Shown: positions 26,962-35,411 of the stretch, piece by piece
Layout: each line of letters begins with the position of its first letter
Position numbering within the stretch: position 1 is the first letter of the stretch
Source: Akkermansiaceae bacterium
Lineage (GTDB): Bacteria; Verrucomicrobiota; Verrucomicrobiia; Verrucomicrobiales; Akkermansiaceae
DNA length: 64,000 nucleotides
Direction: 5' to 3'
Assembly (NCBI GenBank): GCA_024233115.1
Contig: JACKQB010000001.1
Coordinates: 248,001 to 312,000 of the forward strand
Notes under the pieces: generated by a model
What the model saw: the letters and a program-made list of their open reading frames with translations, nothing else
The model's database searches: none
What the model was told of the DNA's origin: nothing
Program-made: the position numbers and the translations under genes

Positions 26962-28419
26962 TCAGTTGGCCGCCTTGTCTTTTTTCTGGGGCCGCTTCCT
27001 GCCTTTGTTTTTCTTGTCCTTTTGAGGGCCTTTGGAGGCTGTGGGATTGTCGATATCGAGCTTATCCCCCATTTGCTTCTGGAGTTCCTTGAACTCGGCC
27101 TTGAGTTCTTTGAGCTTGGCGGCGTATTCGGGTTTGCCCGCGAGATCGACCATTTCGTCAGGATCCTTGGCGGTGTTGAAGAGGCGGATGACTTGCGCCT
27201 TCGGGTAGGAGATCATTTTCCAGTCGCCCTTGGCAATCATACGCTGCCGATCCAGGTATTTTCCATAGATACTCTCATACTGGACTTTTTGGGTGCCCTT
27301 GATCAAGGGCATCAGGCTGTTGAATTCAACTTGCGTCGGTTTTTCGACCTTGGCGAGGTCCAGGGTGGTCGCCATGGCATCCTGGAGGTAGATGGGCATA
27401 TCAAATCGACTGCCCGGCTTGATTCCGGGACCGGCTATCATAAAGGGGACACGCATGCTGTGGTCATACATATTCTGTTTTCCTAACAGACCGTGATGAC
27501 CACAGGCGAGACCGTGGTCGGCGGTAAAGATGATATAGGTGTTATCGGCTTTTCCGGTTGCCTCCAAGGCATCGAGGATCCTGCCGATCTGCGTATCCAT
27601 GTGGCTGATGATGGCGAAGTACTCCTGACGGTGCACCTTGACGGCAAACTCGGTCCGTGGAAATGGGGCCAGTTTTTCGTCACGCAAGCTCGGACCGCAG
27701 CCCATGGCGTCCTTGTGGGGATAGAGGTCGAGGTAGTTCCTGGGCACCTTGATCTTGTCGAGAGGATACATGTCGATGTATTCCTTGGGTGATTGACGGG
27801 GGTCATGCGAGGCGTTGAACGCGAGATACATGAAGAATGGCTTGTCGTCGTCCTTCGCCTGTTTGAGGAAATCGAGGCTGTGGTTGGCGACCACCTCACT
27901 CCAGTGGGTGCCGCCCTGCCAGAATCCTCCCTGGCTTTTGTCCCAGGGTTTCCAGCCGTTTTCGTAGTCTTCCTTGCTCTTGGGGCGGTTGTATCCCGAG
28001 CCTTTTGGCATGCCGGCACGGGGGTCCTTGACAACGTCAAACCTGGGGGCTCCCGGCACGTGCCATTTGCCGGTCATATACGTTGCGTATCCCGCTGCCT
28101 TCATCATCTCCGACCAATGGGGTTTGTCCTTGATGGCTGCCTCGGCGCGGTTGACAAAGGCACCGCTGTTCAGCATCGCGCGGCTCGCCACACAGACGGC
28201 ACCACTCCAGGAACCCATGTTGTAGGCCTGCGAAAAGGTGGCGCCGTTTTTGACCAGGCGGTCGAGATTGGGTGTTTTGCAGTCGGTCAGCCCATACGCC
28301 CCGATACTCTCGAAGGTCATGTCATCGGCAAAAACAAACACAATATTGGGTTTGTCCGCAGCGGATGCGTAGGTGAGGGAAACAACGCAGGACAGGATGG
28401 TGGTGAGAAATTTTTTCAT
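26962..28419 (-). CDS. Secreted type I sulfatase with basic C-terminal tail
   Basis: 485 residues with a signal peptide (MKKFLTTILSCVVSLTYASA). Formylglycine-dependent S1 sulfatase. The metal site is NIVFVFADDM at about residues 25-34. The C-x-A-S-R maturation motif (CVASR) has its Cys at residue 76, so an anaerobic/aerobic formylglycine-generating enzyme is needed. YMTGKWHVPG and FTADHGLACGHHG provide further active-site residues. The C-terminal 25 residues (after DNPTASKG) are almost entirely lysine, arginine, proline and glutamine. It lies downstream of the LacI gene on the same strand, 170 bases away, across a gap with no gene. Likely substrate is a sulfated algal polysaccharide, inferred from context. 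Confidence 0.93.
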   Translation of the reverse strand: MKKFLTTILSCVVSLTYASAADKPNIVFVFADDMTFESIGAYGLTDCKTPNLDRLVKNGATFSQAYNMGSWSGAVCVASRAMLNSGAFVNRAEAAIKDKPHWSEMMKAAGYATYMTGKWHVPGAPRFDVVKDPRAGMPKGSGYNRPKSKEDYENGWKPWDKSQGGFWQGGTHWSEVVANHSLDFLKQAKDDDKPFFMYLAFNASHDPRQSPKEYIDMYPLDKIKVPRNYLDLYPHKDAMGCGPSLRDEKLAPFPRTEFAVKVHRQEYFAIISHMDTQIGRILDALEATGKADNTYIIFTADHGLACGHHGLLGKQNMYDHSMRVPFMIAGPGIKPGSRFDMPIYLQDAMATTLDLAKVEKPTQVEFNSLMPLIKGTQKVQYESIYGKYLDRQRMIAKGDWKMISYPKAQVIRLFNTAKDPDEMVDLAGKPEYAAKLKELKAEFKELQKQMGDKLDIDNPTASKGPQKDKKNKGRKRPQKKDKAAN

Positions 28420-28589
28420 GGGGTAAGTGGTTTTTCAGCAAGCAAGGAGCTGTCTACAAGACTTCTACGAGATGATCGTTACATCACTACGGCGCACGTG
28501 CCAATTTCTTTCCCGGCCTGGCCAAAAATCCGCTCCGGGACAATGGCCGGTGATATCAACACCGCCCTCCTGCCTGTGCCCGGACGGAA

Positions 28590-29627
28590 TCACTGACCCT
28601 GTGCAGGTGCCTTGGCCGACGACTCCCTCTGCAGGAAATGTGTCGGGAACTTGGCATGACGCACGGCTTCACCGGCTTCTCCGATGATGCGTTCGTGTAG
28701 AAATTTTGACGCCTGCTGCACCATGTCCAGATGCGGCATCACAATGGTGGAGAGTGAAACGGGCAGGTGCGCCGCAAGCGGCACGCCGTCAATACCAACC
28801 ACGGAAAGATCCCCGGGCACGGACAAGCCAAGCTCTTTTGCAGCACGCATGACGCCTATGGCCGAAAAGTCGTTTAGCGCGATGACCGCACTAGGCCGGC
28901 TATCGCTGGAAAGCAGGGTTTTCGCAGTGGCAAGCGCATCTTCAATCGTTGCACCGCACTCGACGACGGTCGGCTTACTACCAAGTAGTTGCTGGAAGAT
29001 CCTTTCAAAAATGGCGGGTCTGCCCCCCACACGTTGGCCTTTGGACCTGGCTGCCAGGAACGCCACATTTTTGTGCCCCTGCTGCATCAGGACTTTGGCG
29101 GCTTCCTCCAACCCGGTTTCGAAATCAGGCATCACGGCATCCACCGGTATATCCTTCGCCCCGGGCATCGCCATGATTACGATCGGGTAACCGGCCTTGG
29201 CCTGGTATTCAAGAAAGTCACGGTGAATCTCCACATCACTGACAAAGGCCACCACCCCGTCCACCGTACGGTCAACGAGATCCTTCATCTGCTTGACCTC
29301 TCGGTCGACGTCGGTGCGCCAGCTTTCAATCACCAGATTGTATCCCTTTTGCTCAAGATCAATCGCCATCATCTCCGCGAAGTTCGTGAAGTAGGGGTTA
29401 TTGATGTCTGCGATCAATAGCCCCACGGCATTGAATTTACCTGCTTGCAGGCTTTTCGCCGCCCGGTTGGGGCGGTAGTTCAGCTCTCTTGCCGCCTTGA
29501 AAACACGCTCCTCCGTTTCCTTGGATGCCCAGGAATTCGGCTTGCGGTTTAGAATGGTTGAGGCGGTATTGACCGCAACCCCGGCTTTCTCTGCTACGTC
29601 CTTGAGTCGTGCCCTCTTTGGTACCAT
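28590..29627 (-). CDS. LacI-family transcriptional regulator, probable rhamnose regulator
   Basis: 345 residues from the ATG at 29627 (MVPKRARLKDVAEKAGVAVN); a frame continuing to 29966 would place 113 meaningless residues before the DNA-binding domain. The N-terminal helix-turn-helix (residues 6-26) and hinge helix (YRPNRAAKSLQAGK) are followed by a periplasmic-binding-like sensor: VGLLIADINNPYFTNFAEMM and VVGIDGVPLAAHL, with the C-terminal half bearing the effector pocket. It is transcribed divergently from rhaA and shares a 169-base intergenic region containing a GAAACGTTTC palindrome, so it very probably controls rhaA and perhaps itself. Confidence 0.93.
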   Translation of the reverse strand: MVPKRARLKDVAEKAGVAVNTASTILNRKPNSWASKETEERVFKAARELNYRPNRAAKSLQAGKFNAVGLLIADINNPYFTNFAEMMAIDLEQKGYNLVIESWRTDVDREVKQMKDLVDRTVDGVVAFVSDVEIHRDFLEYQAKAGYPIVIMAMPGAKDIPVDAVMPDFETGLEEAAKVLMQQGHKNVAFLAARSKGQRVGGRPAIFERIFQQLLGSKPTVVECGATIEDALATAKTLLSSDSRPSAVIALNDFSAIGVMRAAKELGLSVPGDLSVVGIDGVPLAAHLPVSLSTIVMPHLDMVQQASKFLHERIIGEAGEAVRHAKFPTHFLQRESSAKAPAQGQ

Positions 29628-29677
29628 ACACACAAAATGTTCACAGATTGGGATAAATAAAAAGCATAAAAAACCAT

Positions 29678-29687
29678 GAAACGTTTC
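29678..29687. promoter_or_regulatory. LacI-type operator palindrome between regulator and rhaA
   Basis: The perfect 10-base palindrome GAAACGTTTC, set in ATGAAACGTTTCGTG, has the central CG typical of LacI/GalR operators. It lies 50 bases upstream of the regulator start and 109 bases upstream of rhaA, so one site could control both divergent promoters. Confidence 0.7.
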
Positions 29688-29796
29688 GTGTTGGCTTGAC
29701 GTGGTTCGCGCCGCCACGTTCAATGTGCCACGGACAATAGGCGCGTGTCCTGGCAATGGTCGGTCGCCTCGAAACCAAACTTCATTGACACTTATC

Positions 29797-31026
29797 ATGT
29801 ACCAGTACGCCCAAGAAAAATACGCCCGTGTCGGGGTTGACACCGAGCATGCCATGGAACGTCTCAGGAAAATCCCTGTCTCTATCCATTGCTGGCAGGG
29901 AGACGATGTGGCTGGATTCGAAGATCCTGCCGGCGGCCTTGGCTCGGGCCTGGCTGTGACAGGCAATTATCCAGGCTCGGCGCGTAATGCCGACGAGTTG
30001 CGCATGGACCTGGAAAAGGCGTTGGGCCTGATCCCGGGAAACCACCGGCTCAATCTGCATGCCATCTATTTGGAGTCCGATGGCAAAGTGGCTCGCGACC
30101 AGATTGAAACCAGGCATTTCCAGGGCTGGATCGACTGGTGCAAATCGCAGAACCTCGGCCTCGACTTCAACCCTTCCTGCTTTTCCCATCCGCTGGCTGA
30201 TGCAGGCTTCACCTTGGCATCGGCGGACGATGGCATTCGCCGGTTCTGGATTGACCACTGTATCGCCTGCCGGAAAATCGCGAACGACATGGGCGGCCAG
30301 CTTGGCAGCAAAGCGGTCACCAACATCTGGGTGCCCGATGGCTACAAGGACACGCCGGCCGACCGCGTGGCTCCCCGGCTACGGCTGAAAAACTCCTTGG
30401 ATGAAATTCTCAAGGATGCCACACCGCACAACCTGGACGCCGTTGAGTCGAAGCTGTTCGGCATTGGCTCCGAGGCGTTTGTCGTCGGGTCCCACGAGTT
30501 CTACTTGGGATACGCGATGGAACAACAAATTGTGCTCTGTATGGACGCCGGTCACTTTCACCCGACGGAGATGATCTCGGAAAAGATTTCCTCCTGCCTG
30601 CTCTACGTGCCGGAGCTGCTGTTGCACGTTTCGCGTGGCGTGCGCTGGGATTCCGATCACGTAGTGACCTTCAACGATGAGCTGCAAGCGATCGCCCGGG
30701 AAATTGTCGCGAACAGGGTGGAGGACCGTGTCCACATCGGGCTCGATTTTTTTGATGCCTCCATTAACCGGGTCGCCGCCTGGACCATCGGGGTGCGCAA
30801 TACCCTGAGAGCGCTGCTGGCAGGACTTCTCGAGCCGACGGAAATCCTGCGCCAGGCCGAGCTCGAAGGTGATTACACCACCCGCCTGGCACTTCAGGAG
30901 GAAGTCAAAACCTTCCCCATCGGCGCCGTCTGGGATGAGTATTGTCGCCGTCAGGAGGTGCCCGAAGGCCCGGCCTGGTTGCAGGACGTCCAGCAGTATG
31001 AAAAGGACGTGCTTGCTCACCGCTAA
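29797..31026 (+). CDS. rhaA: L-rhamnose isomerase
   Basis: Converts L-rhamnose to L-rhamnulose. 409 residues from the ATG at 29797 (MYQYAQEKYARVGVDTEHAM), which aligns with the known N-terminus of RhaA. Extended identity to the E. coli-type enzyme is visible: PVSIHCWQGDDVAGFE, TGNYPGSARN, RLNLHAIYLESD, LGLDFNPSCFSHPLAD, LCMDAGHFHPTEMISEKIS with metal ligands, and VHIGLDFFDASINR. No rhamnulokinase or rhamnulose-1-phosphate aldolase gene lies in the window, so the rest of that route must be elsewhere. The gene is controlled from the shared region with the LacI gene. Confidence 0.96.
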   Translation: MYQYAQEKYARVGVDTEHAMERLRKIPVSIHCWQGDDVAGFEDPAGGLGSGLAVTGNYPGSARNADELRMDLEKALGLIPGNHRLNLHAIYLESDGKVARDQIETRHFQGWIDWCKSQNLGLDFNPSCFSHPLADAGFTLASADDGIRRFWIDHCIACRKIANDMGGQLGSKAVTNIWVPDGYKDTPADRVAPRLRLKNSLDEILKDATPHNLDAVESKLFGIGSEAFVVGSHEFYLGYAMEQQIVLCMDAGHFHPTEMISEKISSCLLYVPELLLHVSRGVRWDSDHVVTFNDELQAIAREIVANRVEDRVHIGLDFFDASINRVAAWTIGVRNTLRALLAGLLEPTEILRQAELEGDYTTRLALQEEVKTFPIGAVWDEYCRRQEVPEGPAWLQDVQQYEKDVLAHR

Positions 31027-31111
31027 GTGGTGTCCACGGGTAGCGCTGCCGCAGGCCTGCCTCTCCAATCACCATTGAACAACCACATATACGCCCCATC
31101 CACCCATTCCT

Positions 31112-32653
31112 ATGAAATTGAGATTAAGCATTGTTCTCCTTGTGAGCCTGTCCTGGATCGCCCCCGGCATGGCGCAATCGGGGCTCGATCCTAGCAAGCC
31201 TAACATCCTCTTCATCCTCGCCGATGACCTGGGTTACGCGGATACCACGCTCTACGGCTATACCCGTCTCTATCAGACACCCAATATCGAGAGGCTGGCC
31301 AGGCAAGGTATGACCTTCACCCGAGCTTACGCAGCGAGTCCGCTCTGCTCTCCCACCCGTGCGAGTATCCTCACTGGTCAGACCCCGGCACGGCTTGGCC
31401 TGACTGTACCAGAATGCCACCTGCCGCCGGTTCGCCTTAAAGCGGCGCCTGGTAGCAGCAGTGCAGCTAAAAACAAAGTCATCCAGCCAAGCTCCGCCAC
31501 ACGTTTGGATACCAAAATCAACACACTCGCCAAGGATCTAAAAAAAGCGGGGTATGTGACTGGGCACTTCGGGAAATGGCACCTTGGCCGCGAGCCATAC
31601 TCACCTCTTGAACATGGGTTTGACGTGGATATCCCCCACTGGCCCGGGCCTGGCCCGGCCGGTGGTTTTGTGGCACCCTGGAAATTCCCCGACTTCGACC
31701 CACAGACACCAAACGAACATATCGAGGACCGCATGGCGCAAGAGGCGGTGGCCTTCATGAAGAAAAACAAAGACCGGCCGTTCTTCCTGAATTACTGGAT
31801 GTTCAGCGTCCACGCACCATTTGATGCCAAAAAGGACGTGATCAAAAAATACAAGGACCTGGTAAATCCCGCCGACCCACAGCGTTCACCCACCTATGCC
31901 GCGATGGTCGAAAGCATGGACGATGCTGTCGGAACACTGTTAGACGCGGTCGATGAACTCGGAATCGCCGATAACACCCTCGTGATCTTTTTCTCCGACA
32001 ACGGCGGTAATATGTATAACTGGGTCGACGACACCCGGCCGACCAGCAACGCCCCGCTACGCGGCGGAAAAGCCACCATGTATGAAGGTGGTATCCGCGT
32101 GCCGATGGTCGTCAAATGGCCCGGCAAAATCGAACCCGCCACCCGCTCGGACGCGATGGTCCAATCGATCGATTTCTATCCGACCATTCTCAAGATAATC
32201 GGCACCAAACCAGACCACCCGGAAGTCATCGACGGTATCGACATCACCCCGGCCTTCGAGGGTAAAGCTCTCAAACGTGAGGCGATCTTCACCTATTTCC
32301 CGTATGATCCACCTGTGCCCGACTGGATGCCGCCAGCCATTTCCGTGCATCACGGAAATTGGAAACTCATCCGCGAGTTCCACCAGGGGGCTGATGGTGC
32401 GCATTTTTACCACCTCTACAACCTCGCCAATGATATGGGGGAAAAACACAACATCGCCTACAAGCTACCGGGTTTGGTTCAATCCATGGACGCGATGATT
32501 ACCAGGTTCATCAAGGAAACCGACGCAGTCCTTCCCATTCCCAATCCGAAGTTCGACCAGGACAAGTACGCACCGGAACGCGAGGGGGTCACGACTATGA
32601 AAAAGCCCAAAGCTAAAAAAAATCCACAGCCCAAGCTGAAAAAGCCCCGCTGA
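31112..32653 (+). CDS. Secreted type I sulfatase with lysine-rich tail
   Basis: 513 residues with a signal peptide (MKLRLSIVLLVSLSWIAPGMA). The canonical maturation motif C-S-P-T-R has its Cys at residue 79 (PLCSPTRASILTGQ). Metal and active-site residues are NILFILADDLGYAD, GHFGKWHLG and VIFFSDNGGN, and VHHGNWKLI occurs near the end. The last 20 or so residues are a lysine/proline-rich tail. The gene follows rhaA by 85 bases on the same strand and may be read from the same promoter. Together with the sulfatase at 26962 it flanks the rhamnose genes, which suggests desulfation of a rhamnose-containing polymer such as an ulvan- or fucan-type polysaccharide; this is inference from context. Confidence 0.94.
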   Translation: MKLRLSIVLLVSLSWIAPGMAQSGLDPSKPNILFILADDLGYADTTLYGYTRLYQTPNIERLARQGMTFTRAYAASPLCSPTRASILTGQTPARLGLTVPECHLPPVRLKAAPGSSSAAKNKVIQPSSATRLDTKINTLAKDLKKAGYVTGHFGKWHLGREPYSPLEHGFDVDIPHWPGPGPAGGFVAPWKFPDFDPQTPNEHIEDRMAQEAVAFMKKNKDRPFFLNYWMFSVHAPFDAKKDVIKKYKDLVNPADPQRSPTYAAMVESMDDAVGTLLDAVDELGIADNTLVIFFSDNGGNMYNWVDDTRPTSNAPLRGGKATMYEGGIRVPMVVKWPGKIEPATRSDAMVQSIDFYPTILKIIGTKPDHPEVIDGIDITPAFEGKALKREAIFTYFPYDPPVPDWMPPAISVHHGNWKLIREFHQGADGAHFYHLYNLANDMGEKHNIAYKLPGLVQSMDAMITRFIKETDAVLPIPNPKFDQDKYAPEREGVTTMKKPKAKKNPQPKLKKPR

Positions 32654-32687
32654 AGGCCGAAATAATCATAGCATGGAAGCTGCCAGC

Positions 32688-33932
32688 TTACCTGGTGGGT
32701 AGCGGTGGTGACGCCGGATTGTCTCCGTAGCCGTGGTCGGTTCTGCCCGGTAGCAATGAGTTATCGTCATCGGGCAACCAGGGCATGGGATTCTCCTCAT
32801 CCGGAATGGGTGCCATCTTGCTGCCGTGCACACTGTGGAGTCTGCGCGGTTGGGCCTGCTGGTCAATGACCTCCCCCTTGTAGAGCAGCTCCACCACGTA
32901 GCCGTAGAATTCCCGCCGCCCAAGCAGGTGCTCATCAGCGAGGTCAGCCTCCGGTATGGTGTAGGAAACACGCAGCGACTCCTCGTTGCCCGGGTCCTGC
33001 CAGTCGAGCTTGGCATCCCCCCAGGTCGATTCAATCTGGGCAAGCGAACTCGCTTTCTTGATTTCCCCTCCATTGACTTTGTCGTAAAAGTGAATCTGCA
33101 CATGCACGTCCGACGGATTGATCGGCTTGTCGGGTCGGGCAAGGATGGTGATACTCACATCGGCATGTTTAGCACCCATCGCCCCCTTGCTCTTGCGTGT
33201 GGTCATAGGGCCAATGGAAATAACCGGACGGTGGGCGTGCGCCACGTCCATGCCCTTGGTCAGTTTGTTGGCCGCGAGGGTAAAATAGACGCCTGCCTTG
33301 ACACCCATTTGTTGGACTTTCTGGTAGTGGTCTGCCGCTTTGATGTAGATCCCCATGTCTTCAAAGAGCAGGGCTTTCTGATAGATGACAGCGGGTTCGC
33401 CAGGGTCGAGCCGTTCGGCTTCGTCCAGCTTGAGCATGGAGCGCATCATGTCACCATCCATGTGCAGGGTGCGCGACTCCATCACGAGCCGCTCGACCAC
33501 GGGATCGGCAATCGTTGGCAACTGCGGGCTGTTGCTTGTTGCCGCGACAGCCGGGGGCGTTGAGGGGGGGGTATGGGCCGGGACACGGATAGAGGGGGAG
33601 GTGTCTGCTGCATCCACACCATCCGGATTCGTCTCCGACGGAGTGTTGCCAACACTGGCCAGGATCTCCGACAGGCTGCGCGGCTGGATAGGTTCCTGGG
33701 GGGCGCTCACCACGGGTGCTGTCGCGTTGTTGACAACCTCATCCGGATGTGGACCACGCACGGTGAGTGCCGTTCCCACCGTAATGAGCTGGGTAAACGC
33801 CAACAGAGCGAGCAGCCAGCAGGCGACCACAAATGTAGGCCTTGGGGCAGTCTTGTGGGGACCTGGGCCTGGCGGGCTGGAGTTTCCCGAACCCCCGGAG
33901 GCCGGAGTGTGGGATGGGATCGTGTTTTTCAT
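32688..33932 (-). CDS. Membrane-anchored hypothetical protein with TPR-like segment
   Basis: 414 residues. A proline/serine-rich cytoplasmic tail of 32 residues is followed by one membrane segment at about 33-58 (FVVACWLLALLAFTQLITVG). A long disordered proline/threonine-rich linker follows, then helical repeats around 150-225 (LDEAERLDPGEPAVIYQKALLFEDMGIYIKAADHY looks like a tetratricopeptide pair). A beta-rich C-terminal domain contains VHVQIHFYDKVNGGEIKK and REFYGYVVELLYKGEVID. Proteins of this build occur in Verrucomicrobiota, but I know no assigned role. A short hairpin (AAGCT/AGCTT, about 32677-32690) overlaps the 3' end. Confidence 0.7.
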   Translation of the reverse strand: MKNTIPSHTPASGGSGNSSPPGPGPHKTAPRPTFVVACWLLALLAFTQLITVGTALTVRGPHPDEVVNNATAPVVSAPQEPIQPRSLSEILASVGNTPSETNPDGVDAADTSPSIRVPAHTPPSTPPAVAATSNSPQLPTIADPVVERLVMESRTLHMDGDMMRSMLKLDEAERLDPGEPAVIYQKALLFEDMGIYIKAADHYQKVQQMGVKAGVYFTLAANKLTKGMDVAHAHRPVISIGPMTTRKSKGAMGAKHADVSITILARPDKPINPSDVHVQIHFYDKVNGGEIKKASSLAQIESTWGDAKLDWQDPGNEESLRVSYTIPEADLADEHLLGRREFYGYVVELLYKGEVIDQQAQPRRLHSVHGSKMAPIPDEENPMPWLPDDDNSLLPGRTDHGYGDNPASPPLPTR

Positions 33933-34062
33933 AGGTGTCCTTCACGGTAGAGAATGGAAGGCCGCAATGTCAATCAGGGAAACGAGGTAGGAAAGGGGGA
34001 TGCAAGGGGTAATCTTGGCGGCGACTTCGGGTAGCGGAGGGCAAGCCCGGGCACGCGGGAAA

Positions 34063-34380
34063 TCAGGAATACTTCAGCTCCTTGGAGGGATCGGTCTGGA
34101 AATCGAGTGCAAAACGTGCCGTGGTATTGGGCTTGATCACGGTTTCCACGTACTTCAGGTGCACGGGGTCCTCGATGTAAATCCGCAGCTTTTCCAGCGT
34201 CTCCACCTCCACCGTCAGGAAAAACGGCCATTCAGCTGTTGTGTCAATATTACGTCCGGAGCGAACACTCAGCACTTCCGGGATCTTCAACAGCATGCTG
34301 CGGGTCGACCGGATCATTTCCTCAAGCTTGCGGTCGTCAACCTCCGGCTTGAGCTTAAAAAAGACTACGTGATGAATCAT
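34063..34380 (-). CDS. Dabb (stress-responsive A/B barrel) domain protein
   Basis: 105 residues forming one Dabb ferredoxin-like module: MIHHVVFFKLKPEVDDRKLEEMI at the N-terminus and VEVETLEKLRIYIEDPVHLKYVETVIKP near the end, a typical pattern for the dimeric alpha-beta barrel. Biochemical roles vary in this family and none can be assigned. Its start lies six bases downstream of the nuoA stop, so the two genes are co-transcribed. Confidence 0.88.
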   Translation of the reverse strand: MIHHVVFFKLKPEVDDRKLEEMIRSTRSMLLKIPEVLSVRSGRNIDTTAEWPFFLTVEVETLEKLRIYIEDPVHLKYVETVIKPNTTARFALDFQTDPSKELKYS

Positions 34381-34386
34381 GGTAAA

Positions 34387-34758
34387 TTAAGCTCTCCAGT
34401 TGAGGGCACCTTTTTTCAGTGCATACACATAGGCAGCGGCAAGGATGCCGACAAATCCGCAGATACTCCAGAAGGCCATGGAACTCTGGGCAGTCAGATC
34501 GCGGAACTGCACCGCCCACGGATAGAGAAAGACAACTTCGATGTCGAAAATCACGAACAGCATGGCCACGAGATAGAACTTGACACTGAAACGTGGCGAG
34601 CCGTCGCCCACAGGCAGCATACCACACTCGTAGGGACTGTCTTTGGTGGCGTTTTTACTGCCCTTTTTTCCGAGCAGGACACTCATGATCAACATCGTGG
34701 CGCAGAAACCGAGGGCGACCATGGCCTGCATGATGACGGGAAGATAATCTTGTAACAT
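34387..34758 (-). CDS. nuoA: NADH-quinone oxidoreductase subunit A
   Basis: A small membrane subunit of respiratory complex I, 123 residues with three membrane segments. Seen: KGSKNATKDSPYECGMLPVGDGSPRFSVKFYLVAMLFVIFDIEVVFLYPWAV, which contains the conserved YECG and the FDIE motif of the second helix. No other nuo gene is present in the window. It is followed by the Dabb gene, so this copy is separated from the main nuo operon. Confidence 0.95.
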   Translation of the reverse strand: MLQDYLPVIMQAMVALGFCATMLIMSVLLGKKGSKNATKDSPYECGMLPVGDGSPRFSVKFYLVAMLFVIFDIEVVFLYPWAVQFRDLTAQSSMAFWSICGFVGILAAAYVYALKKGALNWRA

Positions 34759-34830
34759 GGATCAGGGAAGGAAAGGTGTGCAGGAGGAAAGTGTGTTGGA
34801 TGACTTGGCAGGCGGGTCGGCCGTAGAGCT

Positions 34831-34867
34831 AAAAACCCGCGGCACCTTCATGGTGACGCGGGCTTTT
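34831..34867 (-). terminator. Intrinsic terminator
   Basis: Stem CCCGCGGCACC (34836-34846) against GGTGACGCGGG (34852-34862) with one mismatch and a 5-base loop. A-tract at 34831-34835 and T-tract at 34864-34867 flank it, so it could work in both directions; on the minus strand it lies past the stop of the gene at 34954. Confidence 0.8.
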
Positions 34868-34874
34868 AAAACAA

Positions 34875-34899
34875 TTCGTGCTGGAATAACCAGCACGAA
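34875..34899 (-). terminator. Second terminator-like hairpin
   Basis: A perfect 10-base stem, TTCGTGCTGG (34875-34884) with CCAGCACGAA (34890-34899), and loop AATAA. It immediately precedes the stronger terminator on the minus strand, giving a tandem arrangement after the gene ending at 34954. Confidence 0.65.
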
Positions 34900-34953
34900 A
34901 TTTAATGGTTTCAATCAGAGTGTGCTTATTTGACTGTCAATAGACAAGTCAGT

Positions 34954-35262
34954 CTAGGCAGACTCCTGTGCAGCGAGGAAATCGCTATGAGCTTCAGACA
35001 GCTTCGCCAGTCCCTTGTATTCCTTGCCTTCTTTCTCGATCATACCCCGGGTAACCAGGTTCTGGAGCTTTTCATAAGCACGGAGGCGGAGCATTTCTTC
35101 TCCACCACTGACGGCGTTGCGTTCTTTGAGTCTAGCGTAAACAGCTTCGAAGAGATCGTTAAATCCGAAGAAGCTGTCATCATCTCCCAGCACGTTAACG
35201 ATTTCATCTGTTACGTGATCCGGGACGCGGCGAGAGAAACGAGTTCTTTTCGTAGTAGCCAT
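34954..35262 (-). CDS. Small conserved hypothetical protein, winged-helix-like
   Basis: 102 residues from the ATG at 35262 (MATTKRTRFSRRVPDHVTDEIV). A basic N-terminus is followed by a helical domain with LFEAVYARLKERNAVSGGEEMLRLRAYEKLQNLVTRGMIEKEG, resembling a small winged-helix fold. A DNA- or RNA-binding role is possible but unproven. The gene is monocistronic, ends at a double terminator and is divergent from asd. Confidence 0.65.
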   Translation of the reverse strand: MATTKRTRFSRRVPDHVTDEIVNVLGDDDSFFGFNDLFEAVYARLKERNAVSGGEEMLRLRAYEKLQNLVTRGMIEKEGKEYKGLAKLSEAHSDFLAAQESA

Positions 35263-35333
35263 GTGCGTATTGTACCACAACTAGCAGCATTGTGCGATCT
35301 GAAAATAATAAAAAGCACAAAATTTCTAATTTT

Positions 35334-35355
35334 TTTGTCATACAGGGATGACAAA
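35334..35355. promoter_or_regulatory. Palindrome in the divergent region upstream of asd
   Basis: Inverted repeat TTTGTCAT (35334-35341) and ATGACAAA (35348-35355) with a 6-base loop, in an AT-rich intergenic stretch. A TTGACA at 35373-35378 lies downstream and resembles a -35 element. The palindrome could be an operator, or a weak terminator given the T-run at 35328-35336. Confidence 0.4.
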
Positions 35356-35411
35356 TTCTTAAAACCAGAGAGTTGACACAAGTCATCATATCAGCGATGT
35401 CGGTACACGTC

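Noticed and set aside
32677..32690. Fourth paired-hairpin element near the 3' end of the anchored hypothetical gene
   Set aside because: Only one 5-base hairpin (AAGCT/AGCTT) is clear; outer arms and a second hairpin are missing.
26796..33932. Genomic island inserted at tRNA-Val
   Set aside because: A sulfatase/rhamnose block follows the tRNA, but no integrase, no repeated tRNA end and no composition shift could be seen.
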